From positions 366,014,459-366,078,458 of the forward strand of contig OZ010793.1 in the NCBI GenBank assembly GCA_963932465.1: a DNA stretch of 64,000 bases. Direction: 5' to 3'. The notes under the pieces were generated by a model. The model was not told the DNA's origin and did no database searches. It saw only the letters and a program-made list of their open reading frames with translations. Made by a program: the position numbers and the translations under genes. Below are positions 11,672 through 22,111 of this stretch, one piece after another (positions within the stretch are counted from its first letter, which is position 1; each line of letters starts with the position of its first letter). The DNA is from Maratus speciosus (lineage: Eukaryota; Arthropoda; Arachnida; Araneae; Salticidae).

Positions 11672-12024
11672 CCGGGAGGCGACTTCACAAACCATCATCT
11701 CATCGAGTTCACGGCTGAAATTCCAGGATTAGTTAAAATTCAATTCGCTTATTAAAATGCAACTGGTCTGTCAAGTCCTATCTTGATGGAATACATCTTC
11801 AAAGCCAATTTTAGTGGTTGACTAGTAGGTTTTCCATTGTGTTTTCCTGCTTCCAGCTCTCACTGTTTTCATACCTTTGGGTGCAGGAAAACACAATGAA
11901 ATCTGGTGGTTTCCACCAAGATTGGAAGACCAGTTGCATTTTAATATGCTAATCGAGTTTTGTTTAATCCTGGAATTTCAGCAGCCAACTCGATGAGGTG
12001 ATGATCTGTGCAATCGCTTCCCGG
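11672..12024. mobile_element. Foldback (hairpin) element with about 150-bp arms
   Basis: The left arm from CCGGGAGGCGACTTCACA (11672) through ATGCAACTGGTCTGTCAAG pairs with the right arm ending CTGTGCAATCGCTTCCCGG (12024). Strongly conserved blocks include CTGAAATTCCAGGATTA and TTTCCATTGTGTTTTCCTGC, each with its complement in the other arm. The loop is the stretch near 11850-11880. No coding capacity and no clear target duplication, so I call it a MITE-like foldback element without naming a superfamily. Confidence 0.75.
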
Positions 12025-12121
12025 ATCATATGTATCCATAAACTCTTTTCCAACTCTCACTAACTATAGGAATGCAAAATACGCTCCGTTTCACAGGATT
12101 TTTTTCCGTCACAACTTAGGG

Positions 12122-12878
12122 CAGGGACGACGAACCTATGGCACGCGTGCCATAAGTGGCACGCTGCAGATTATTTTTGGCACAGCGTAGATTCAGATTC
12201 TACAACAAAAGATAGTACAATTTCACAAAATGCAATAATTAATCTTGATGTTGTCACTGTTTATCTGAATTTGATTAGTTCGATTGGTTGACACTGTCAT
12301 ACAGATTAAAGAACCTGAAGTATAACTTAATGTATCCCAATGTAGCTCAATATTGTCTCCTAAAATTTTGAGAATAAAAAAGAATTAGGAGGTTATCGCA
12401 AAAGAAAGATTAAAAGGCATTATAAGCAAAAATGTAGATGATAAAATTAAAACAACATGGAATCCAATTTCAGTCACTAAAAGCTGTATATTTTTGCTGT
12501 AAATTAAAACTGTATATTTATATATATAAAGCTGGCGCTTGCTATTTTGACAATTATTTCTGCGAGACATTATTTTCGGAAATAAATAATATGAAAAATT
12601 CAAGTAAAAAATCTTGTCAAATGAGTCCAATTCAGTTTGCATTCTCTTAAAAATAACTAAGTACAAAGCTGATAATCTAAGATAAGACAACAGAAATAAT
12701 ACTTTTAAATAAATTTCTAAAGTATAATATCAAATATTACCCATATTTTTTTAATGCTGAATTTTTTTTAAAGTAATTTTGATTCATTAAATTTTTTTAT
12801 TGTTGGCACGTCATGATTTCGCAAAATATATTTTGGGGACTATTTGGCACGTGGATGTGAAAAGGTTCACCGTCCCTG
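12122..12878. mobile_element. hAT-like non-autonomous DNA transposon (757 bp)
   Basis: The ends are inverted repeats: CAGGGACGACGAACCTATGG on the left, and on the right the complement of CAGGGACGGTGAACCTTTTC. The element is flanked by a perfect 8-bp target duplication ACTTAGGG at 12114-12121 and 12879-12886. The CAGGG start, the following GGCACG-rich subterminal block and the 8-bp duplication are hAT hallmarks. The interior has no transposase, so it must be moved by an element elsewhere. Open frames inside it are short and without motifs. Confidence 0.9.
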
Positions 12879-12886
12879 ACTTAGGG

Positions 12887-15058
12887 TGTATTGAGTTTGT
12901 CCAATCGGATGAACCAAGAGTATTAAAATAATTTAACTTGGAACCTCGCGATTGGAAATATAACTTCTTTTATTTTGTCATTCGACGGTACATGGCATTC
13001 GTGAGTCCGCCGGAGGCCCCGAGAAACCTTATTTTTCTTTAGCTCACATTCTGAGATTATTAGAGCAGTCTCAAATCTCTAAAAAGCTGACCTCTTGGCG
13101 AGAACAGATGAGTTCTGTTACGAATTTAGGATATTTTCCTCCAGAGGGTGAAGGTGTCAATCTGGAAGGAGAAATTCACTTTGTTGGTTAATTAGCTATT
13201 AGCCGATATCTGGGGTTTTGTGGCAAAACTAGGTTTGGTAGACCCAGCTGCATATTAACCACAAACGCCTGCAAGAAATACCAACTCAAGGATTTTTATC
13301 TTAAAGATCGTCTGAAATTGGAGTCTGAAAGGTGGACTTTACTTTAGGAAAATTAACTTTGAGATTTTAATTTACATTTTGAAATTTAATCTGAATTTTT
13401 AATTTAAAAAGAATTTTAAATAATTTTAAATTTCTTATCATTTTATGAACGTAAGTGCCTCTATGGTCAACAGTTCAACTTTAACTTCGTGACACTATAA
13501 TTTCATAACAATCTCGTAGCGTGATATACATTTATTTTTAATTATTTACTTGTTCATACTGTTAAAATGACCTGCTAAGTAATGCGCTGTACAAATAAAA
13601 TGGGACTCCGTTTTTCATGGAAAGAATTATTAAACAACATTGTCGTATCAGCGTGAGTTCATCTTAAACATCTGAATTACACATCTGTTTTTCAGTCCTA
13701 CTTTTTCATTTTTCGGTTTTGACGCAAGTATGTATTTCATAACATATTTTGAAATTCTGTTGCGATTCGAAAGAAGTTGTATGCTGTAATGTTAACAATT
13801 ACATCATTGCAGTTGTTTTTAAATGAAAAATAAACAGTCTTATTCTTAGATGATATAAGTTTAAAAAGAGAGAGATAATGATTATAATAAAAGGGATTCA
13901 CTAATTTATAGTTTGACAAAATAACGTTATTTTTTCGTAGCATCTAAGCAGTATACTGCTTAGATTGCAAAAAGAAGTATGGTATATCGGAGAATTATTT
14001 GTAGGATTCAGAAAATAAGATATACTGGTAAATTCTTAAATAATGTATATACGATATATACACGATAATAGATACACGATGCATATACGATAAAATAGTT
14101 CCGAAAAAACCATTGTAATCTTCAAAAATCATTCATAAAATTAAAAAAAAGATGTGCATTCAGATTTCTGTATTCAATAAAAATAGCATTAAGTATAGTT
14201 TTTTTCTTCTAACTTTTAATGAAGGGAACATTGGACGACGCCAGGTCAATGGTGTAAGTCCAATGCTATGGTGACCTAGAATCTCCAGGAATGAAACGTT
14301 TGAACCTTTTTTTCTCGATTGCCAAGAAGGGTTATGTGTTTCACGCGTATCTAGGTATGTGGATTTCTTTATAACCTCGAAACATCCCAACCGCTGGATG
14401 GATTTTAACGAATGAGGTCTTTATCGATTCGTCTTAACCGTCCGATGGTTAAAGGCTAGGTTTTATTTTTATAAATTCAAAATGGCAGCCGTAAAATACA
14501 AAATGGCGGTAAACACGAATTTTTTTTATTATTTTTTTTTTACGCACCCTATTGAGTGGCATATCATTGGATAGGTCTTTAAAATGAAGACGATGTTTCA
14601 TCGACTATTTTACAGTCAGAAGCTCTGTTTAAATATTACACAACCTGGCAGTTGTGTAGGTAGGATCTCTAGCTTTACTGCAACTCTAACCATCCTAGAC
14701 ATCTATAGGCCTCATCAAAACAGTGTTTATAGATAGGAACTAACAATTAAACACAACTTAAAAGTCACCAATACAAGTAAATAAAAAAATAGGTAAGTAA
14801 TATAAAAAATAGTTTCACATTCATGAGAAATAATTAATTAGTTCGCTTTTTACGCAGTCGGGTATTTTGATTTTTTAAATTTAATTTTTATTGTGACTGT
14901 GTATGAATTAAAAACTGATGCCAATCCCTATTTCGTAGGCACTGACAAACTGAAAATAGTTATAGCAACAATTGAGACTGCCGAAGCTCTCATGCTTTAC
15001 AGAACTTGATTGAAAATTTCTGAGTGACTAAAAAAAAGTGCGTTATAATGCGACTACG
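12887..15058. other. Non-coding stretch with undefined old repeats
   Basis: A GC-richer segment at 12985-13330 and another at 14160-14530 stand out from the AT-rich background. The second contains the short palindrome TTAACCGTCCGATGGTTAA (14433-14451) and the phrase AACCGCTGGATGGATTTTAA. They look like decayed dispersed repeats, but I cannot classify them. No coding frame is convincing. Confidence 0.45.
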
Positions 15059-15060
15059 TA

Positions 15061-16352
15061 CAATCGTGGGGAAGAAAAAGTAAAAATCCCTACTAACTCT
15101 GCAACTAATTATAGCAGAAGAACGTTACTGGTACCAAACGATTGGAAATAAAGTCTACTTGTAGTTAATGTATATAAAATTTGCTTAGGGCCTACTACAA
15201 ATCAAAACCAGATCAAACTTTGTTTTTTTCAGTGTGTTAACACCCAATTTTGACAATATATTTTTAAATATTCGGTTCAAACTATGCCTAGATACGAAAT
15301 TTCAACTCATTTGGATGATGAGTTTTTGAATTATAAACATTCAAAATTTGGAGCTTCTAATGTTAAATTAAATTTTCATATTTTTATTAGTATCTCCTGA
15401 AATTATAATCCTAATGTGATAATTTTTTGTGTGATTATAATACTAAAAAACACAAACATAAATACATTGAATTTGTAATTTTAAAATTTTATAAGATGAA
15501 TAATGCAATTAATATTAGAAAGAAATATGAATTGCAACCTACAATTTTTTGGTAGATTTATATTTATTATGTCCTGCTTTATGAGAATTCCCAATTTAAA
15601 AAATATCTTCATGTAATTTTCCAGTTATGCTTAAAAAACTTCAAAATGATGGTTTAAGGGCCCTGCATGATGTGCAGAAAAGCATAATTTGAAAAAAATA
15701 TATTTTACTCATTTTATTGAAATATTTGGGCTGACAATAGTCGAAACATATTAAGGGAGCGAAATGCTCATATTGGCAAAAAATAATACATTAACCCATT
15801 GGGGACGAGGGACACGTATACGTGCCGCATGAAGCGCTCAGAATCCTTGTTTTTCCTCACCAGTAAAATTTTACTGTAAAATTTGCCTTATTTAATCAGC
15901 GCATTTTCTCGATTCAAGAAGACACAAATTTCTGTTTTTAAAAAACGGTGACAAAAGTTTAAAAATTTCGTAAAAGGCTCCCGTTCCGAAGGGGTTAATA
16001 GAAGTGACTTAGTCACTCTGTGGCCTTTCAAAAATCGAGTACCGCACTTCAATTTGGATACAGCTTCTAAAATATGCTCATTTTAAAATTTGTCTGAAAC
16101 TAATAGTACGAATTTCATGAAAATTTGTATTTACGCCAATTGAAGGGTGTAGAATTTATGTATGGTGTCGAACTTAGGTATTGCTGATGAAAAAAGAAAG
16201 TTTGGGTTTGTTTTTATATGTAGATGGGCCCCCAAGCAAATTTCATCATTTAAAAGTAGACTTTATTTCCAATCGTTTGACATCAGTAATTTTCTTCTGC
16301 AATAATTTTTTGCAAAGTTAGTAGGGTGTGTTTACTTTTTTTTCCACGACTG
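15061..16352. mobile_element. Tc1/mariner-type element with long (about 300 bp) terminal inverted repeats, non-coding
   Basis: The left end CAATCGTGGGGAAGAAAAAG and the complement of the right end, CAGTCGTGGAAAAAAAAGT, are related and flanked by TA (15059-15060 and 16353-16354). Pairing runs inward for about 300 bp. For example, CAAACGATTGGAAATAAAGT at 15138 has its complement at 16262, and AATTTGCTTAGGGCC has its complement near 16230. The core holds no open frame. A TTAA-flanked MITE (15795-15994) is inserted in it; without that insert the element would be about 1.09 kb. It must depend on a transposase supplied elsewhere. Confidence 0.85.
15795..15994. mobile_element. TTAA-flanked MITE (piggyBac-like), nested
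   Basis: TTAA stands at both borders (15791-15794 and 15995-15998). The ends are imperfect inverted repeats: CCCATTGGGGACGAGGG on the left and, read from the other strand, CCCCTTCGGAACGGGAG on the right. Two hundred bases without coding capacity. TTAA target duplication with CC-rich ends is the piggyBac pattern. It sits inside the long-TIR element at 15061-16352, so it inserted later. Confidence 0.8.
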
Positions 16353-16557
16353 TACAGATTAAATTGCTTTAGACATCTGGACCGATTTTCTCTTTTAAAT
16401 AACCCCGAGTGAAAAAAAAAAAAAAAAAAAAAAAAGTTTTGCGTAGTGTTATTTTTCAAATTTTAATAAAAATATATTTTTTTGTTTCATTGGATGCTAC
16501 TGTGAACTTGAGCTACACGCAAAATCTTTTGTTACACACTATTTTTAGATGCGTTCG

Positions 16558-16975
16558 TAATTATATAAATATGTGGCACATTATAGTCATCGTTCGGTCC
16601 GTCTGTCTGTCTATCCGTCCGTCCGCATATAACAGAGCAAAAACTATCCAACCGAATGGTCTGAAATTTTAAATATATAATTGTCGCAAAATTTTGTAGA
16701 GTCATTTCAAATTTTATGAAAATCGGATGTATAGTTTAATTACAGGGGACAGTCAAAATTTTTCTATTACATTACGGCCAATGGGGAAAAAATATTTCAA
16801 GTGCATTTTAATGATGTTACAGCCTTTCGAACAGAATGAAATTGATATACACTTATGAAGTGCACTGAAATATACATGCAGTACAATATGCGGTGCAAAC
16901 AATATTTATAAAACTAGTTATAGTACGGAAGCACCTCATTTGCCACATTAGACGTACAATTTCCAACACATTTTT
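16558..16975 (+). repeat. Interspersed repeat family A, plus orientation
   Basis: Starts with a GTCCGTCTGTCTGTC-type run and CCGCATATAACAG, continues through AACCGAATGGTCTGAAATTT and CATTTTAATGATGTTACAG, and ends near TTTGCCACATTAGAC. The same sequence lies in the opposite orientation at 28945-29510, where one internal block is present twice. Poly-A runs lie on both sides (16409-16434 and 16988-17010). No coding capacity. The class is unknown; it resembles tails of non-LTR elements. Confidence 0.8.
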
Positions 16976-17010
16976 CTTCAAAGTTTAAAAAAAAAAAAAA
17001 AAAAAAAAAA

Positions 17011-18196
17011 ATCGTTTAATCTTATTGGGCGCCTTAATAAGTACGGGTCTTGGGTGCATTGTATCCACCGCATCCATCTTATGGCCGCCATGTTAAACTT
17101 TTATTTACTGACGGTATTTATAAGTACCATTAAAATAACTTGTTATAAAATTAATTTAATAAATCGATTAGTAGTAATACAGTTTGAAATGAGTTATAGA
17201 TGCGTTATTTTGTCTTGTTCCAAAAGCATTATTGGTTACACAAAACAAAAATATTTTAAAAAGGATGATTTTTTTTGCCTTTGCATCTTTTCAGCTTTCT
17301 TGGCGTTGGGAAGCGAGGGAGAGGGATTTTTCAGTTCGGAAATATTTCTATTGTAAGAACATTATATTTGTACATTTCCTAATTATTCAAAATACTAAGA
17401 AAAATATTTAAAATAAAAGATTTGATAATTTAAAGATTTTTTTATAAAGATTTGTTATAAATATTGCACAAAATCCTTATAAATTCAACTTTAATTAATC
17501 CTTCCAAATCCTCCAATCCTTCTAAAATCCTTCTAAAATTTATTAAATGTTTATGTAAATCTTCTAATGTAGTTTCAAAAATTCACGAAAAATACTTTGG
17601 GAGATAAAGAATTCTCATAATTTTGATGAATTCATAATTCAGTACATAAAGGGTTAAACATTCTCGAAAAACACTGATACTTTTTTTTTATGAATATGAA
17701 AAACTTTAAGCGCTTATCCATGCTTTTTCTTTTTTTATTGATTTTCTAAATGTGTAAAAGTAGGCTTAGTATGTATCACAAATTAGCTGGAACGAATATT
17801 TTTACCGATTTAATTGCAACTATTTCGAACTATCCAGAATTTTTTTAAACAGAACCTATTATTGAATACAGAGGGAAATAACGGCGGGAAATTTAAATTT
17901 CTATTATTATGAAGCTGTCATACGATGTGTTTTTCTTTGTTGTACAAATATAGAATGCAAATTAAAGTAATCTCTTTGTTAAAATACAAATGAAAAAATA
18001 TCTATATAAATGAATAAGGTGTTTATCTCACCTGCAGAAACATAAATAATCAAACTGTTAATATGCCAAATTAACCGGAAGAATTTCAAATTTTCAAATG
18101 TATTGTTCAAATAAAAAAAGCGTAGTTGAATTATCTAAGTAACAAACATTTTAACATCTATTATTCTTTATACATGTTATTTAAACGTTATAAAAG
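17011..18196. other. AT-rich non-coding stretch
   Basis: A 100-codon open frame at 17054-17356 has no recognisable motif and is probably chance. No other structure was seen. Confidence 0.45.
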
Positions 18197-18588
18197 ACTG
18201 TAGGATAATCTTAAACTTACACTATGTGCAAAACTACTTAAAATATGAGACAATATTTAAAAAGATGTTAAATTACTTTAATATCTTAGGACTTTCAACT
18301 ATAAAAACATAGTCTTCGTCAGAGAAATATAAGAAATACTACTGTTATTAACGTCTAATTTTCAAAATTCACGTAGAAAATTAGACGTTAATAACAGTAG
18401 TATTTCTTACATTTCTCTGACGAAGACTATGTTTTTATAGTTGAAAGTACTAAGATATTAAATTAACATCTTTTTAAATATTGTCTCATCTTTTAAGTAT
18501 AGTTTTGCACATAGCGTAAGTTTAAGTTTAACTTTTTAAAGATGAATTAAGCATTTCTATTTATTTATTTACTGTAGGATAATTTTAA
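18197..18588. mobile_element. Near-perfect hairpin insertion flanked by an 18-bp direct repeat
   Basis: Bases 18210-18362 and 18377-18526 are almost exact reverse complements (about 150 bp arms) separated by only 14 bases. The copy ACTGTAGGATAATCTTAA at 18197-18214 recurs as ACTGTAGGATAATTTTAA at 18571-18588, with one difference in 18. The inserted part ends in TATTTATTTATTT. A long target duplication and a simple-sequence end are marks of target-primed retrotransposition rather than of cut-and-paste elements, which make 2-10 bp duplications. High arm identity means a recent origin or gene conversion between the arms. Confidence 0.75.
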
Positions 18589-18947
18589 GATAAGTATTTT
18601 ACGTGTGGAGATTTCCTGTTTTCATCGTTTCTGTTAGTTTAGAAGAAAGTGTTATATTTTGGCAAGCTCATCCATTTTTTATTTTTCATTTTTTTTTTAC
18701 AATTGAAATAATTTAATTCTGATTGTCAATTTATATTTTAAATATTTCCACTCTTTTAAAAAATTTTATTGCCAACGAAGAATTGCCACATTGCTATATT
18801 ACAAAGATTCAACAGATTTTAAGGAATATGGTGAGCTTTCATGAATTTTTCTTATGCACAACGATTTTTTGACCATTCCTTCTTGACAAAATTACACCAA
18901 AATAAAAATATTCATTAGTACTATGACCAAAATAAATCGGTGATTAA

Positions 18948-20713
18948 TACTTTGAGGTCTAAACCTAAGTGTCACTCGGGTTGCAGTTTTCGGTAAAGCG
19001 AACTAAACATGAGAGTATATCTGGGCCTAGCCAAAGTAATAATTAAGTTAATGTCTGTTAGTACTCTTAACCAAATTACTAGTAATTTAGGTAATATCGC
19101 AACCTTTACACTTAGTAGCTCTGACCTGGTGCATAGGATAATTATAATTTATATCAAAGTATTAAAAACTAATCCTAAAGTTAAAAGTGTAATAAACATG
19201 TCCAACTAACCCCCTTCCCTTTCAGGTTTTTTTTTTCTTTTGACTGCTGCCTCTATATTAGGTGCATATAGGCTGCGGCCTGCACGAGCTACCGGACCCG
19301 CTCCTATGGAACAGCCTATACGGAGCCAATCTTTACCCAGTGGGGTGCGGTAGAAAGGTGGAGTCTCATCCCTCCAATAACGTGAGCTTGCTTTGCATTT
19401 CGGCCCCAAAATTTCCTATGGTGATACTTGTCTTACAGCGGCTCAGATTTTTTCTTTTTCCCTTCCTCTAAATTGGTCCATGAACCACTTTTCACGACAA
19501 GTACCCACCACCGATTAGGCATCTAAAATCCAAATTTCCCTACTCCCCAAGCAGGATATGTGTGTGTGTAATGTGCAGGAGCCAAGTCAACAAAGTCAAT
19601 TAGTAAAGCAAGCGGTACAACAGAGAAAGCAGCAAATAACAGGCTCTGCAATTAGGTCGGCCGGGGCGTTGGTCTCTGGATGGTCGCCATGTGGCGAACA
19701 AGCGGTCAGCCGCCCGATGCAAGGCAGATATACTCGTTCGGCTAGGAAAATCTGGCAGCTAGGGGTCTGGTCATCGGTTTGGAGTCAGCCGATGTACGCT
19801 AATGGCGCCTGGTGCAAGTAAAATCCACCATGGGTGAAAACTCCTCCAAGTTACCTGTGAATTATACCTCTGAAGGTGCCTTGCCAGGTAAAGGTCTCGT
19901 CACCTGATCAAGGTTCTAAATTACGAGGCCAACTTGAGTAGCAAAGCTTAGGCACAAAACAACAAGATCAAAGTGTTAAGTAACAGGATTAACTAAGTTC
20001 ACATCTAAGCAGTAGGAACAGCCTATAGGATGAAAATCTAGGCTCTCGTCAGATTTATTGCCACTACGCCCCGATACCAGGTATCAAACCCGTTTAGCTG
20101 GGCCACCCGGCAGGTAGGGGCCTGGTCATCAGTTAGAAAGAAAAAAAAACCTCTCTGAGCTGTAAAAGTACCTGCTATATACGTTCGAGCGGTCTTTTCA
20201 GATAATATCTACGAACCTTTTATTAAAAAAAAAGGTGGCAGCACTAAACAGAAGTAAGCATATGAAAATATCTAGAATCAGAGCTTAATCCGAACTTATT
20301 GTGAACCTTGTGGTGTTGATCTTTCTGCTTTGAAATGTACCACACAAAATCAAATTTTCCTAAATAACGTTTATATACAAATAAAACCCTTTTTTCAGAT
20401 ATTTGTACAACATTTGGGTAAGTTTTTTTCAAGTCAATGTAAAATTTTATGTTAAAAAATGATGTTTTCTTATGCGGAACGTTTGTTAAAATATAAAACA
20501 TGCTCTTTTCAATAATTTCTCATTAAATATTAATTTTTAGTTCATTTAAATAGTTTCTTGATTATGAATAAAAACAGTTTGAAGTTTATAATTAAAAAAA
20601 ATATATATTAAAACACATATCTTCCAAGTATTTAAAAAATAAATCATGAAAAGTACCAATTATTCTCAGTCCTGAGGGAGATGTGCAGTTGAAATAGCTC
20701 AGACCTCAAAGTG
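18948..20713. mobile_element. TTAA-type non-autonomous DNA element, split by a 1.1-kb insertion
   Basis: The left end TACTTTGAGGTCTAAACC follows TTAA at 18944-18947. The right end, read on the other strand, is CACTTTGAGGTCTGAGC, next to TTAC at 20714-20717, apparently a mutated TTAA. A second copy at 53980-54541 shows the uninterrupted order. The block AGTGTCACTCGGGTTGC (18970) is followed there within about 65 bases by GAGCTATAAAAG, but here by more than 1.1 kb of unrelated DNA. Without the insertion this copy would be about 0.63 kb. No transposase is encoded. I infer piggyBac-type mobilisation from the TTAA site. Confidence 0.75.
19017..20150. mobile_element. GC-richer unclassified insertion inside the TTAA-type element
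   Basis: This block interrupts the repeat shared with 53980-54541, so its borders can be placed to within a few bases. It is clearly richer in G+C than its surroundings and ends in an A-rich run (20137-20149), which suggests a retroposed sequence read on the plus strand. Two similar stretches, AGGGGTCTGGTCATCGGTTT at 19764 and AGGGGCCTGGTCATCAGTTA at 20117, lie about 350 bases apart. Short open frames at 19206-19409 (minus) and 19558-19821 (plus) show no domain I can name. I see no clear target duplication. It could be part of a non-LTR element or a processed sequence. Confidence 0.55.
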
Positions 20714-20733
20714 TTACTCACAACTCCTTCGGT

Positions 20734-20895
20734 TTTACTCAGGGATGTAGTGGAGGGTATACGGGGGTATACGCCGTATACCCTCTGGATTTTTTTTAAG
20801 GAACACCGTATGCCCTCTGTTTCTCAAGAAATCTATAGTATATACACTCTAGGGTATACGCTCTGTTTGGAGCGTATACCCTCTGTTTTTTTTAC
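20734..20895. repeat. GGGTATAC-rich repeat next to a CAGGGATGTAG word
   Basis: The words GGGTATAC, GTATACCCTCTG and related forms occur at least five times in about 150 bases, in both orientations. The first is preceded by CAGGGATGTAG at 20740. This looks like a hAT-type terminus with subterminal repeats, but no matching second end was found, so only the repeat itself is certain. Confidence 0.45.
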
Positions 20896-20918
20896 GACAA
20901 CACCACTTACTATTTTAA

Positions 20919-21262
20919 CCTCTTCGCTACTGAGTATTAATGCAGTATTATTAATTATTACTGAATTATTTCTTCTCCTATTTGACTTCAGAGCAAGATT
21001 TTTATTTTATTTGCATTAGTTCGAATCTTAGACTTCGAACTGACCACACGCACTGGGCGGAGCTCGCAATGTTTCCCACAAGTATTGGGGTATTTGATTG
21101 GCTTTTGGTGAGCGCTTGTGGGAAAAATCGACACGCTGATTAGCTATAATCCATCGTGACGTTTATGACGTCAGTAATGCTTGTGGTCCATTATGTTCGA
21201 GTATCATTAATAAAATGGGATAAAACGGAGGTGCCCATTTGGGGACCCAGGGAGCGAAGAGG
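20919..21262. mobile_element. TTAA-flanked MITE
   Basis: TTAA at 20915-20918 and 21263-21266 flanks a 344-bp segment whose ends share the inverted repeat CCTCTTCGCT (10 bp perfect, then partial). No coding capacity. The pattern is that of piggyBac-mobilised MITEs; the short TIR keeps confidence moderate. Confidence 0.65.
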
Positions 21263-21291
21263 TTAAAGGCAAAACTACTATATCAATAACT

Positions 21292-21292
21292 C

Positions 21293-21340
<48 letters not shown>

Positions 21341-21341
21341 T
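21292..21341. repeat. (TAA)n microsatellite
   Basis: About sixteen uninterrupted AAT/TAA trinucleotides. Confidence 0.95.
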
Positions 21342-21944
21342 TTTGTAAATAGCTTTAATGCTAAATTCGACGCATCTTTAAACCAATAAATATTCAATAA
21401 ACAATGAAGTAACATTTCGTTCTTTCTAGATCTCTCCTCCTTCCATTTTGAAAGTAGCTTTGCCCCGGTTTCATACTACGAAATTACGGTAAGCTTATGT
21501 AAAGGTTTTTTTGCCCATGCAGTAGATTAATTGGATTTTCAGAAATAATTTTTCCCTTCTTATAAACGCCAAAGTTCCTGAATCAGTAAGAAACGTTCAA
21601 TTCATTAGTATAACAGCAAGTCATGGATGATCTTGACCTACTCCCTTAAGTATAGTCATTTATCTTTGAAAGCGTACTATCCATTAATCAAGAACTCGAC
21701 CTATTACGTCTGAAACCTACAGAGAATTAAAATCAGCAGTTTTTTGGGATTTTCTCATACTGCTAAGTCAGATTGATAAGTATAATAGGGTTAGAGAGAA
21801 TTTACGTCAAGTGAGCTAAATTATTCGAACTTTCCAGGTGTTGTTATTTGCAAAATATTTCTAGTCTTTGTTTACTGTTTACTAGCGGATCATGCCAAAA
21901 AAAGCTTTTTATATATTTTTTTTAAATTCAAAAATCATATCAAA

Positions 21945-22066
21945 ATATCATATAAATAAACAATCAAGTGTGAGTATTACTTGCTCTCAGAGGGTTCCGT
22001 ACAATAAATACATAAATTATTAACTATATTATTAAAAAAAATATATTGCTAAAAGAGTAATAAGAC

Positions 22067-22111
<45 letters not shown>

